A DNA stretch of 64,000 nt from UBA11855 sp964591705 (GTDB lineage Archaea; Thermoproteota; Bathyarchaeia; Bathyarchaeales; Bathycorpusculaceae), in NCBI GenBank assembly GCA_964591705.1, contig CAZQCX010000002.1:1-64000 (forward strand), given 5' to 3'. The position numbers and the translations under genes were made by a program. Under the pieces are notes generated by a model. It ran no database searches. It saw only the letters and a list, made by a program, of their open reading frames with translations, and was not told the origin of the DNA. Below are positions 44,861 through 53,854 of this stretch, piece after piece; positions within the stretch are counted from its first letter, which is position 1; the number at the start of each line of letters is the position of its first letter.

Positions 44861-46779
44861 TATGCAACCTCTCTTACCACTGATTTGCCCTCAACGTTCT
44901 GCACCGTGATAAGGTTCGCGTTCTCCTGCGCGAATGTTATCTGACTCGGCGTGATAATCACATACTGAGCTGAGGCATCCTTTATCATTGACAGCAGCAT
45001 CTGCGCAATCATCTCACGGTTTCTGGGATCCATGTGAATGTCGTACTCGTCCACGGCTCGGAATGGAGACGTGACGTGCTGCTGCAACGCCAAAAGAAAA
45101 CTCATCGTCGCAGTTGTTCTTTCCCCCCCGCTCTGAGTGTGAGAGTCCAACGCCACGGGCTTGCTTCCCTTGAAACCGACAAGGATCTCCAGTCCCGCCA
45201 TCTCTATGTCGCCAGGGTTTGCCAATTGCACTTCGCCTGTGGCTGAAGTCTGGCTCATTATACGTTGGTATTCGAGGTTCACACGTTCAATTAGGCTCTG
45301 CATCACAGTTCGCCAGGACTGCATCCTAGTCTTCACTTCTTCAAGGGTTTTCTCGCGGTTTTCAGCCACCAACTGCGCCTTCTCTTTCAGCTCCAAGTAC
45401 ATTTTTGAATAGGATTCGAACATTCGCTCTATATCCTCCGAAACATCTGCCAAAGCTGCAAGGTGCCCATCGATCAATCGCATTTCGTCTTGGATTTCGG
45501 CAAAGTTCTTGATTACCGCGATTCTGGGACCTGTGAGTTCTGCTTTGACCTTGGAAGCTGCAAGGTTTGATCTTGCTTCTTTAACCGATGATTCCAGACT
45601 CTCAAGCTGGGCTCTTGCTTGTTCTCGGCGATATTTCAACAATGCCAGTTGGATGCGGTGTTCCACGACTTCGCTAGCAACTTTCTCCGTTGATTCTTCT
45701 AGTCCCTGCATTCTCGATTGAATCTCCATGATTTGGGAGGTCAGTTTCTGCATGTTTTCCTTCGAGGTTTCCATCAGTTCTCTCAGGTTTTCGCTTCTCA
45801 GCAGCTTGAAGTCTTGGCTACCCTGAATCTTTGACTCCAAGATTTGGGTTTCTTTCAGAAGTTCTCTAAGCAGTCCAATGGCAGATTCGTTCTCAGCCAT
45901 CCCACGTTCAAGGTACAAGCGTTCGTTAAGAATTGTTCTAGCACCTTGCTTGAATTCTTGTTGCTGTTTTTGTTGATTTTGAAGACTACTTGACACTTCT
46001 CGCATTTGAGTTTCAATAAGAGTAATGGCATCTATCTCTTTCTCGAGGCTAGTTTCCAAAGCCCTGACTATGCTTTCCTTACGTTCAACCTCTGCCCAAA
46101 CGAGTTCACGATCCAAGAATCGACGCTTCGTCTGAAGCTGCTTCTTCTCCTGATACTTTTCGTATTGTTCGCGCCAGTAATTGAGCGTCTGCTCGGCAGA
46201 TTCCAGCAGTTTCCCGACGGATTCCTCCTGGCTCAGAATCCGCGTAAGCTTCTGTTGCGCCTGCAACACGTTTTCTCGGAACGGTTCCAAGCCGACAGCA
46301 GCTTCAACCATGCGCAGTTTCTCGGTGTTGGAAAGCACGGTGAACTGCTCAACCATGTTTTGATGCATGATGATAAGCATGTTATCAGGATCGACGCCGA
46401 ATTTGCCCAACAGTCGCTCGACATCTTGTTTTGTTGCTGCACGGTTTTCCAGTTCGAACCAGTATTTCCCGTCGCGGCGTACTACACGCGTGAGAAAAAT
46501 TTGGTCTTTGCTGTAGCGGGGTACGGGTCTTTTTTCTCCGCGCTTGCTGTTATCAAGTATTATGGTGACTCTAGCTTGATCTTTGCCCCAGCGAATGAGA
46601 TTGCTTAGCTTCCTAGAGCGTTCTGTGTATGATTGACCCAAGGCAACGGAAATTGCTAGGAGAAGTGAGGATTTTCCGGCTCCGTTGGGTCCGCCAATCA
46701 CGTTTACTCCGGGTTTAAACGGTACCCTGGCATACTCGTAGCTCATGAAATTCTCCAGTATGACTTCTTGAACGAGCAT
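44860..46779 (-). CDS. Compact SMC-family ATPase, Smc5/6-like head
   Basis: 639 residues, about half the usual SMC length. N-head: FMSYEYARVPF, Walker A GPNGAGKSS (30-38), Q-loop HQN (Q140). Coiled coil spans about 170-520. C-head: signature QSGGERTTATMSFLLAL (from 549) and Walker B SPFRAVDEYDIHMDPRNR with D577 and E578. The FRxxDE...MDxxNR pattern is that of Smc5 and Smc6, not of ordinary Smc or Rad50. No CxxC zinc hook and no obvious 150-residue hinge are seen in the middle. It is the first gene of a three-gene operon. A role in DNA tethering or repair is likely. Confidence 0.82.
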   Translation of the reverse strand: MLVQEVILENFMSYEYARVPFKPGVNVIGGPNGAGKSSLLLAISVALGQSYTERSRKLSNLIRWGKDQARVTIILDNSKRGEKRPVPRYSKDQIFLTRVVRRDGKYWFELENRAATKQDVERLLGKFGVDPDNMLIIMHQNMVEQFTVLSNTEKLRMVEAAVGLEPFRENVLQAQQKLTRILSQEESVGKLLESAEQTLNYWREQYEKYQEKKQLQTKRRFLDRELVWAEVERKESIVRALETSLEKEIDAITLIETQMREVSSSLQNQQKQQQEFKQGARTILNERLYLERGMAENESAIGLLRELLKETQILESKIQGSQDFKLLRSENLRELMETSKENMQKLTSQIMEIQSRMQGLEESTEKVASEVVEHRIQLALLKYRREQARAQLESLESSVKEARSNLAASKVKAELTGPRIAVIKNFAEIQDEMRLIDGHLAALADVSEDIERMFESYSKMYLELKEKAQLVAENREKTLEEVKTRMQSWRTVMQSLIERVNLEYQRIMSQTSATGEVQLANPGDIEMAGLEILVGFKGSKPVALDSHTQSGGERTTATMSFLLALQQHVTSPFRAVDEYDIHMDPRNREMIAQMLLSMIKDASAQYVIITPSQITFAQENANLITVQNVEGKSVVREVA

Positions 46780-46825
46780 TTCTGCTATTTTCCTTTGGCC
46801 CGGAGAGCGTTATTAGGTCAAAATC

Positions 46826-46836
46826 TATTATTTAAC
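46826..46836 (-). promoter_or_regulatory. TATA box of the SMC operon
   Basis: GGTTAAATAATAG on the minus strand, about 50 bases before the smc ATG. It predicts a leader of about 25 bases. Confidence 0.45.
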
Positions 46837-47137
46837 CAAATTGGACTGGTTTAGAACAAATAGGATTGTTTGCGAACAAGTTACTTCCGTCTCCTATAGA
46901 CAGCAACTTGCTCTTTCTCGCTAAACCAGACCGCGCTAGAACCAAACCGACTGAACCAGTATCCCCCTGAAAAAACGAGAAAGCGCTGAAAAGAAAGCCC
47001 TGGATTTTTTTCGAGGCAACCTTCTGAGCAAGCTCAAGATATGTTGACAGGAGATTCAATGGACTTCAGCCTCCCGAAACATACAAACGCAAAGTTTCAT
47101 AAGAGTCGACATTCACCATTACGAAGAGGCACTGCAA
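46837..47137. other. Divergent intergenic region with inverted repeats
   Basis: No gene is seen. CTGGTTTAG (46846-46854) and CTAAACCAG (46921-46929) are perfect 9-base complements with a 66-base spacer. ACTGGTT (46845-46851) also matches AACCAGT (46954-46960). It separates the SMC operon from the divergent gene at 47138 and may hold shared control sites or a small structured RNA. Confidence 0.35.
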
Positions 47138-47833
47138 ATGGTTGTTGCAGGAAAAATCTTTAGACTCTCAGAAAATCTGTCACTGCCAGAGATAGCAAGC
47201 AAACTGCATGAGTACCGCACAGAGGAAACATACGAAGAAGACGACCATAGTTTCCAAATCGTGACCGAAGTAGTTGGACTCCTGCCTAGGAATAACATGC
47301 TGACTGGCATATACTCGCACGATTATGTTCTTCACGTTTTCCACAGGGGAAAAACCGTGCCTTTGCCCAGAACGGTTGAGGCGCTCTTCAGCTTTACGCA
47401 AGTTGAAGACGCAGTATTCTTGGCAGTTGTGGAGAAAAAGGCTGTTGCGAACTTCATAGCAAACAAACTGAGTGAAATCCTTTTCGAAAAGACCAGGGGA
47501 ATACTTGAAGCACGGATTCCACCAGAAACTCTGCGCGCGTTCCACCTGAAGAACCCGGAGGAAACCAAGATTACGTTCTTTGACAATGTAGACATACCGA
47601 ATGTCAACAAACTGTCGCTTTATGGACCTGACCTAGTCAACACGTCCCTGTTTGGAGACTACACGAAGCATGGGGACATCTGGTACGTGGTGGCACGATC
47701 TAAAGAGACAGGATATGTAGTTGGTGTCACGCGAGACGCGTCGGTGACCATTTTCAACTCAGCAGACAAAAACAAATACGTAGAATACGTTATCAAAGAG
47801 ATTTATCCTATGATTCTGTCTGCTACCCGCTAG
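47138..47833 (+). CDS. Hypothetical protein divergent from the SMC operon
   Basis: 231 residues with no TM segments. It starts MVVAGKIFRLSENLSLPEIASKL and has KLSEILFEKTRGILEARIPPE and FDNVDIPNVNKLSLYGPDL. The pattern is mixed alpha/beta. No family is recognised. The divergent position suggests a shared promoter region with the SMC operon, which does not prove a shared function. Confidence 0.6.
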   Translation: MVVAGKIFRLSENLSLPEIASKLHEYRTEETYEEDDHSFQIVTEVVGLLPRNNMLTGIYSHDYVLHVFHRGKTVPLPRTVEALFSFTQVEDAVFLAVVEKKAVANFIANKLSEILFEKTRGILEARIPPETLRAFHLKNPEETKITFFDNVDIPNVNKLSLYGPDLVNTSLFGDYTKHGDIWYVVARSKETGYVVGVTRDASVTIFNSADKNKYVEYVIKEIYPMILSATR

Positions 47834-47863
47834 AGCAGGACGAGAAAAAGCATTCGGAGTAGA

Positions 47864-47872
47864 GTTTTATAC
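47864..47872 (+). promoter_or_regulatory. TATA box of the MgtC gene
   Basis: GTTTTATAC, about 27 bases before the ATG at 47895. This predicts a leaderless mRNA. Confidence 0.5.
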
Positions 47873-47894
47873 CCTAATTTATTATTCTTCTCTC

Positions 47895-48329
47895 ATGCAA
47901 ACCGCACTCACTCTCGAGACCTTAACTGGCCTCTTGTTATCCGTCGTCCTCGGCGCCATTGTAGGATTAGAGAGGGAAAGAACCCACAAGCCAGCTGGAC
48001 TCAGAACCCATATGCTTGTTTCCTTAGGCTCATGCCTTTTCACAGTGGTTTCAGCCACAAGTTTCAACATGGATCCCGCACGCATTGCCGCCGGTATAGT
48101 CGCGGGAATCGGATTCATAGGGGCAGGAACAATCTGGGCTGAAAAAGACAAAGTAAAGGGCATAACTACCGCTGCAAGCTTATGGGCGACTGCAGCTATT
48201 GGCTTAACCTCTGGGATAGGTGACTATCCTTTGGCAATCGCTGTGACAATTCTCGTCCTCGTGATTTTGTCCTCAAAAATAATCCTGAAGAAACTGGGTC
48301 TTGAAACAGACGAGCAAAACCTCCCTTAA
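47895..48329 (+). CDS. MgtC/SapB family membrane protein
   Basis: 144 residues with four TM helices. The family signature GAIVGLERERTHKPAGLRTHMLV is near residue 20, and GIGFIGAGTIW with KVKGITTAASLWATAAIG follows. The C-terminal soluble domain of longer MgtC proteins is absent. Members are linked to Mg limitation and ATP-synthase control in bacteria. The archaeal role is unknown. Confidence 0.87.
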   Translation: MQTALTLETLTGLLLSVVLGAIVGLERERTHKPAGLRTHMLVSLGSCLFTVVSATSFNMDPARIAAGIVAGIGFIGAGTIWAEKDKVKGITTAASLWATAAIGLTSGIGDYPLAIAVTILVLVILSSKIILKKLGLETDEQNLP

Positions 48330-48538
48330 CACTTTGACGTGCTGAACAAAAAAAATCGCCGACCTAGAACCCTGCCATAACGGTGCTCCCACGCGCCATA
48401 CGCCATTCCAAGAAGAACCCACCATTCCAAAAGCATCATGTTCTTCACCGGACAAGCCCAAAGTAGCCAGCAATGGTTTAAAGAGCTCTTTAGATTAATA
48501 GCAGATAGGCAAAACAACCTATCCTTGGGCGAATCTTG

Positions 48539-49144
48539 ATGGATGGGGCAACCGTCAAAGGTTTGTGGAACATAATCCTAAGCGGTTACCCTAGAGCGGG
48601 CAAAACAAAGCTCGCCAAGCGGCTCATGGCTGACAACCAATACATGGCAAGAATAGGCATCGATGAGCTTAGAAACATGTTCTTCAGCCAGTCCTATCCT
48701 TGCCGCGATGAATACATGGTTTACTCCATGATAGCTGAAATGCGCGATGCGCTCCTGAAATTTGGCTACAGCGTTATCATAGACTCAACTGCCCCATTTA
48801 ACGTAACACGACAGTTCCTCCTAACGACGAAAATCAAACCCGTGAACCCGCTTCTAATCATAGTGAGCGCAGACAGACCCATTCTAGTAAAGCGGTCAGT
48901 CGAGAAATTTGGCGACGACAAGACTGTCTCAGCCTATGACAAACGTTGGGAAGGACCCGAAGACATGTTTCCGACCTTCAAGTTCAAGAGCAGCAACCCC
49001 GAGGAATTTGAAGACTACTACGCTCGGTTGATTGAGCTACTACAGAGCGAAACTCACCCGTACAAGCCCGAGTTCCATTCTATGCTCATCACAGGCAACG
49101 GAATCAAAAAAGTCTTGAGGAATTTTCTTAGCAAACGACCCTGA
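48539..49144 (+). CDS. P-loop kinase-like ATPase (zeta-toxin/AAA_33 type)
   Basis: About 201 residues. Walker A is GYPRAGKTKLAKRL (residues about 16-29). A DELR and a YSVIIDSTAPFNVTRQ segment resemble small-molecule or polynucleotide kinases, where Asp/Ser follow strand 3. The C-terminal half has EEFEDYYARLIELL. Substrate unknown. No antitoxin-like gene is next to it. ATG 48539 is used; a TTG lies just before it. Confidence 0.7.
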   Translation: MDGATVKGLWNIILSGYPRAGKTKLAKRLMADNQYMARIGIDELRNMFFSQSYPCRDEYMVYSMIAEMRDALLKFGYSVIIDSTAPFNVTRQFLLTTKIKPVNPLLIIVSADRPILVKRSVEKFGDDKTVSAYDKRWEGPEDMFPTFKFKSSNPEEFEDYYARLIELLQSETHPYKPEFHSMLITGNGIKKVLRNFLSKRP

Positions 49145-49176
49145 AGATGAGACAGAAAAGGAGCTGCGGATTATTT

Positions 49177-50163
49177 TCAAGGAAGGAACTGCTTGTAGAT
49201 AGGGTGTTTCTCGAAGTGCAGCACAGTTTCTGACCTTTCAACAGTTCCGCTGGGCAAGCGCATGCAGATTGAATGCACAATCGCACCCTCTGGAACCAAA
49301 CGAACCCCGTCTAGCAGTTCTCCTTTCGTTATGCCTGATGCCGCGAAAACAAGCTCCTTACCTCTTGCCAATTCATCCTCGCAATAAATCTTGTTAACAT
49401 CAACTCCAGCCTGTTTCAACCTCTCAACGCGTTTGGGATCATCTTTCTCGTCTTTCCACACCTTGACGAGCATTGTGCCCCCGAGGCATTTCACTGCGGT
49501 AGCAGCTATAGTCGCTTCCGGTCCAGCTCCTGCCCCGATCAAAAGATCAACTCCTGACTGCGGGATACACGAAACCACGGCGCCCGCTATGTCACCATCT
49601 GGAATAAGTATGATTCGGACCCCCAGCATTCTGAGGACCCCAAGCATTTCATTATGGCGTTCACGTTCAAGCATAATCACGGTGAGCTTTCCCAACTCCA
49701 AACCTTTCTCACGAGCCACAGTACGAACAATCTGTTCCACGGTCATATCCAGACTGATTTTTCCGATAGAATTGCCATCGGTTGCCACCTTGAAGTAGTA
49801 TCCATCATCTGGAAGAACTTGGAAGCAGCCTTCCGGCGCGCAACAAAGAGCAGATATCGCGTCCTTTCGCCCTTTGCTGGCAGCAGTGGTACCATCAACA
49901 GGGTCCACTACAAATTCCACGCGGGGCCCTAGACCAGTACCAACCCTTTCCCTGATCGTGAAAGCAGGCGCATGGTCTTTCGGACCCTCGCAACAGATGA
50001 CTTCGCCTTCGATGTCCGTCTGAGCCAAGGCGGCTCGCGAAAACTCAACAGCCTTTGCATCGATGAGCTCGCAGTTTCCTTGGCCAACATGCAATGCTGC
50101 GCCAACCGCGCCAGCGATCGTAATTCGCGTGAGCGAAGGCGCAAGAGCTCGAAGAGAGACCAT
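49177..50163 (-). CDS. glpX: Fructose-1,6-bisphosphatase, class II (GlpX)
   Basis: 328 residues. The metal-binding signature is VVDPVDGTTAASKG (about 86-99), preceded by EGEVICCEGPKDHAP. IPDGDIAGAV and IGAGAGPEATIAATAVK are further family motifs. It removes a phosphate from fructose-1,6-bisphosphate in gluconeogenesis. GlpX is a mostly bacterial type; archaea more often use the bifunctional aldolase/phosphatase, so transfer is possible. Confidence 0.92.
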   Translation of the reverse strand: MVSLRALAPSLTRITIAGAVGAALHVGQGNCELIDAKAVEFSRAALAQTDIEGEVICCEGPKDHAPAFTIRERVGTGLGPRVEFVVDPVDGTTAASKGRKDAISALCCAPEGCFQVLPDDGYYFKVATDGNSIGKISLDMTVEQIVRTVAREKGLELGKLTVIMLERERHNEMLGVLRMLGVRIILIPDGDIAGAVVSCIPQSGVDLLIGAGAGPEATIAATAVKCLGGTMLVKVWKDEKDDPKRVERLKQAGVDVNKIYCEDELARGKELVFAASGITKGELLDGVRLVPEGAIVHSICMRLPSGTVERSETVLHFEKHPIYKQFLP

Positions 50164-50258
50164 TCTAAATCCTCCAATATGAATGAATTTATCCTGTTAA
50201 GACAATTTAAACATGTGCATTTTCAATGTGCACTGCAAAAAGTGAATGGGTCTCTCAG

Positions 50259-50894
50259 CTAAGAGCTTATCCAAGCGCCTATGTACTGTCCAAAATATGC
50301 GACAAATGTGAACACTATGAGTCTAGGCAAAAAGCTGAGCAACAAGAATGTGGATGCACGCGTTTTCAGTAATCCACAAATAAAAGAAAGCAGTTCTACC
50401 GGCAAAACAGGCGTAAGCCCAAAAACAACATAGACTACGAGACCCCACTTACTCCAGATAGTAGTCATTTCCTCAAGATGTCTTGCTGACATTCTCCTTT
50501 CGACGTATGGTCTTCCGAGGCGGTATGCCAAAACATAGTTTATCGTCATTCCTGCTGTGAAACCGACTGTGGCAACAATAATCAGAGGGATTGGATCAAT
50601 GAACATTGATGCCGCTGCAACCAAGGCTGGGCTCCCAAGAGGTACAATCGTCCCAGCCAGCACTGTAACCGTGAAAATGCCGACCAAGCCATAATTCGCG
50701 AAGAATAACCCCATATCAGAGAACAGGGGCGTTGCAGCAACGTTGAATACTTTCAACAGCCAAATGAGAACTAGACCTGCAACAGTTACCAAAACTCCGA
50801 GTTTTATGGAAGTCCTCACCCAAGAAGCCCTTAGCAACCTTCTGAAACTGACCTTTGGCTCCTCGGTTGCCTCACACACGAATATCACTGCCAA
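50259..50894 (-). CDS. DedA/VTT domain membrane protein
   Basis: 211 residues with about five membrane segments. The VTT pattern is VPLGSPALVAAASMFIDP, then GFTAGMTINYVLAYRLGRPYVERRM, then FGLTPVLPVELLSFICGL. DedA-type proteins are lipid scramblases or flippases in bacteria. It lies 95 bases from glpX on the same strand. Confidence 0.8.
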   Translation of the reverse strand: MAVIFVCEATEEPKVSFRRLLRASWVRTSIKLGVLVTVAGLVLIWLLKVFNVAATPLFSDMGLFFANYGLVGIFTVTVLAGTIVPLGSPALVAAASMFIDPIPLIIVATVGFTAGMTINYVLAYRLGRPYVERRMSARHLEEMTTIWSKWGLVVYVVFGLTPVLPVELLSFICGLLKTRASTFLLLSFLPRLIVFTFVAYFGQYIGAWISS

Positions 50895-51075
50895 AACAGA
50901 GACGCTTATAGGCTCTTAAAAGACTTTGTTCCTGATAGAACAACGCTCAGCTACACTGATTTCTCAGCAAACTCGAAGAAATCATCTACTAGGCTTTTCG
51001 CATCTGCTAGTGAAGAACTGGCATAGTTTTTAAGCTCCAAGGTACAAGATAGCAGGAAAGAAGGAAGAGGAAGTT

Positions 51076-52248
51076 TTGAAGGGAAAACCACTCGTTTCCA
51101 TTGTCAGCGCAGGTTTGTCAAGATTTGGGAGACACGACGGCCTATACGCTAGAGAAATCTTCGCAGACGCAGCCAAAGAGGCTTTCGACCGATGCCCAAA
51201 GCTCAACCCCAAGAAAGACATTGATGCCATGTTCATAGGGCACATGGGCGAATCTTACGAACACCAAGGACACACAGGAGCCATAGCTGCTGACTGGGCA
51301 GGACTCCTCAACATACCTGCGACAAGAACCGAAGCTGCTTGCGCTTCATCCGGCGCAGCATTACGAGCAGGCATCTATGCCGTGCTTTCAGGCTTGGCGG
51401 ATGTAGTTCTAGTTGGTGGCGCTGAGAAAATGACGAACAGGACGACAGCTGAGGTTACAGAGTACCTAGCCATGGCTTCAGACTATCCCTTTGAACAGTG
51501 GAACGGCATAACCTTCCCAGCCTTGTATGCGCTTATGGCGACTGCGCACATGCATGAATATGGCACAACCGAGCGACAAATGGGGGCGGTGGCTGTTAAG
51601 AATCATTTTCACGGCAGCCTTAATCCGAAAGCGCACATGCAGAAAGAGGTAACGATTGAAAGCATTTTGTCCTCACGTGTTGTGGCATCGCCATTCAAAC
51701 TCTTCGACTGTTCTTTAATAACGGATGGCGGAAGCTGTGTGATTCTCGCTAAACCCAATCTGGCTAGGAAGTTCACTGATGTGCCCGTCCACATTGTGGG
51801 GAGTGGGCAGGCAAGTGATGCAGTCGGGTTATATGAAAGGAAGCCATTGACTTCACTCTTATCAGTTAAGCTTGCTGCCCAAACCGCCTACAGCATGGCT
51901 GGAGTCAAACCGCAAAGCATCCAAGTTGCCGAAGTTCATGATTGCTTCACTTTCGCGGAGCTGATGGCTTATGAGGATTTGGGCTTCTGTGATCGAGGCG
52001 AGAGCGGGAAGCTTGTTGAGAGCAACGAAACCCTGTTGGGGGGAAGACTGCCTGTCAACACGAGTGGAGGTTTGAAGGCAAAAGGTCACCCGGTAGGTGC
52101 GACGGGAACAGCCCAAGCTTACGAAATATACCTACAGCTGACTGGGCAAGCAGACAAGCGTCAAGTGGAAGAAGCCAAAATAGGATTGACACACAACGTT
52201 GGTGGTTCAGGCGCGACCGCGACTGTTCACATCTACAGGAGTGACTGA
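51076..52248 (+). CDS. Acetyl-CoA acetyltransferase-type thiolase
   Basis: 390 residues of the archaeal SCP-x-like thiolase group. The active-site Cys is in TEAACASSGAALRAG, and further motifs are AEVHDCFTFAELMAYEDLG and GLKAKGHPVGATGTAQ (catalytic His). It condenses two acetyl-CoA, probably the first mevalonate step. It starts with TTG after a purine-rich GGAAGAGGAAG. The DUF35 gene follows after 2 bases and is its usual partner. HMG-CoA synthase, often part of this cluster, is not here. Confidence 0.9.
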   Translation: MKGKPLVSIVSAGLSRFGRHDGLYAREIFADAAKEAFDRCPKLNPKKDIDAMFIGHMGESYEHQGHTGAIAADWAGLLNIPATRTEAACASSGAALRAGIYAVLSGLADVVLVGGAEKMTNRTTAEVTEYLAMASDYPFEQWNGITFPALYALMATAHMHEYGTTERQMGAVAVKNHFHGSLNPKAHMQKEVTIESILSSRVVASPFKLFDCSLITDGGSCVILAKPNLARKFTDVPVHIVGSGQASDAVGLYERKPLTSLLSVKLAAQTAYSMAGVKPQSIQVAEVHDCFTFAELMAYEDLGFCDRGESGKLVESNETLLGGRLPVNTSGGLKAKGHPVGATGTAQAYEIYLQLTGQADKRQVEEAKIGLTHNVGGSGATATVHIYRSD

Positions 52249-52250
52249 GA

Positions 52251-52649
52251 ATGGACACAGAGCCCTTCACGATAGAGCAATTCTACAAGTTCATGCAGCA
52301 AAAGAAGCTGATGGCAGGAAAATGCAGGAAATGTGGCAAAACTCATCTTCCGCCACGACCGCTATGCGACAACTGTTTCTCTCAAGAATTTGACTGGAAT
52401 GAGATATCCGGAAAAGGGAAACTCCTAACCTATACAATCATTCATGTGGCACCTGTCCAGTTTCAGGCGTTAGCACCGTACGCTGTTGGCATTGTGGAGC
52501 TCGAGAATGGTTTGCGGCTACCAGGAATGATAACTGGCGCCGAGGAAAATAGACTTTCAATTGGCATGAAACTTAAGATCGACTTTGGAACATGTGTCAC
52601 ATCTCAAGTTTGGCCTCAATGGCCAAGATATTGCTTTAAGCCTGCATAA
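52251..52649 (+). CDS. DUF35 zinc-ribbon/OB-fold acyl-CoA-binding protein
   Basis: 132 residues. The zinc ribbon is CRKCGKTHLPPRPLCDNC, followed by an OB-fold (GKGKLLTYTIIHVAP... YAVGIVELENGLRLPGMI). In archaea this protein bridges thiolase and HMG-CoA synthase and channels acetoacetyl-CoA. It lies directly after the thiolase gene. Confidence 0.9.
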   Translation: MDTEPFTIEQFYKFMQQKKLMAGKCRKCGKTHLPPRPLCDNCFSQEFDWNEISGKGKLLTYTIIHVAPVQFQALAPYAVGIVELENGLRLPGMITGAEENRLSIGMKLKIDFGTCVTSQVWPQWPRYCFKPA

Positions 52650-52692
52650 GCTAAGAATACTACGTTTTCATCATTCAGAAAGATGAAACAGA

Positions 52693-53802
52693 ATGCACAG
52701 AACAGGCGTAGCCAATCTGCCACTTCACGGAGGAAAAGCACCAGCGTGGCTTACTGGAAGAATGGGCAAACTCGCCAAGGAAATCACGACACTCATCGTT
52801 GAAGAACAGGGCACAGACACCTTCCTAGCGCGAATAAGTGACCCCCGTTGGTTCCAAGCTTTTGGCTGCGTCCTTGGCTATGACTGGCACAGTTCAGGTG
52901 TAACCACTGTAGTAACTGGCGTTCTCAAACAGGTCCTATCACCCTGGGAGCATGAAATAGCAGTCTGCGGTGGAAAAGGCAGAACAAGCCGAAGAACACC
53001 AGATGAAATTAGCAAGACAGCCGAAGCTTTTGGATTCTCAGATGAAACTTCAACAGAATTGTCGTATGCAAGCAAGATGGCAGCCAAAGTTGACAATGCA
53101 GCGATCCAGGCAGGATATCAACTTTACCACCACGCTTTCATTGTCGCGAAAAACAGGAAATGGGCTGTTGTTCAACAAGGCATGAGCCCCCAAGATCGTA
53201 CGGCACGGCGTTACCACTGGCTATCGAATGAGAAGCTGAGTTTTGTTGTAGAACCACACAATGCCATTGTCAGCGATATCAAGCGGGAAAGAGCACTTGA
53301 TATGACGGCGAGACAAAGTGAAGGCGCAAGAAGAACAGCAGTGGATTTGGCAAAAGAGTCGCCACGAAGGTTGAGTCGCCTCTTCGAAGAAGCGAGACCT
53401 CTGAATCAGAGATCCCTGAAAGAGTGGATGCCAAAGACTCCTATTCAACAAGAATTTGCAGTACTTTCGATGCCAAGAGGAATCAACTGGAAGACAATGC
53501 ATAGAATCTACGAGTTCCAACCTACTGACTACGAAGAACTCTTAAGCATCAAAGGTGTTGGACCAGCTACGGTTCGAGGTTTGGCTCTTGTGGCAGAACT
53601 TGTATACGGAGAGAGGCCTAGCTGGGAGGATCCTGTGAAGTATTCATTTGCTTACGGAGGCAAGGACGGTGTTCCTTTTCCCGTCAACCGCAAAGCCATG
53701 GATGAATCCATTGTTCTGCTGCGAGCGGCAGTTGAAAACGCTAAGATCAAGGGTAGCGAAAAGGATAAATCACTTCAGAGACTGAGACAATTCATTCCCT
53801 AA
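52693..53802 (+). CDS. DUF763 family protein
   Basis: 369 residues. It starts MHRTGVANLPLHGGKAPAWL, the family signature, and has YQLYHHAFIV and QQGMSPQDRTARRYHW. A C-terminal helix-hairpin-helix-like segment (LLSIKGVGPATVRGLALVAELVYG) suggests DNA binding. The biochemical role is unknown, and nuclease or DNA-processing activity is only a guess. Confidence 0.88.
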   Translation: MHRTGVANLPLHGGKAPAWLTGRMGKLAKEITTLIVEEQGTDTFLARISDPRWFQAFGCVLGYDWHSSGVTTVVTGVLKQVLSPWEHEIAVCGGKGRTSRRTPDEISKTAEAFGFSDETSTELSYASKMAAKVDNAAIQAGYQLYHHAFIVAKNRKWAVVQQGMSPQDRTARRYHWLSNEKLSFVVEPHNAIVSDIKRERALDMTARQSEGARRTAVDLAKESPRRLSRLFEEARPLNQRSLKEWMPKTPIQQEFAVLSMPRGINWKTMHRIYEFQPTDYEELLSIKGVGPATVRGLALVAELVYGERPSWEDPVKYSFAYGGKDGVPFPVNRKAMDESIVLLRAAVENAKIKGSEKDKSLQRLRQFIP

Positions 53803-53854
53803 TAAGAAGACTTTAGAAACTGAAATCATGAAGCACTAATAGAGCTTGAGCTAC

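Noticed and set aside
46006..46608. 200-codon plus-strand frame inside the SMC gene
   Set aside because: It is a shadow of the SMC coiled coil; the minus strand has clear Walker and signature motifs.
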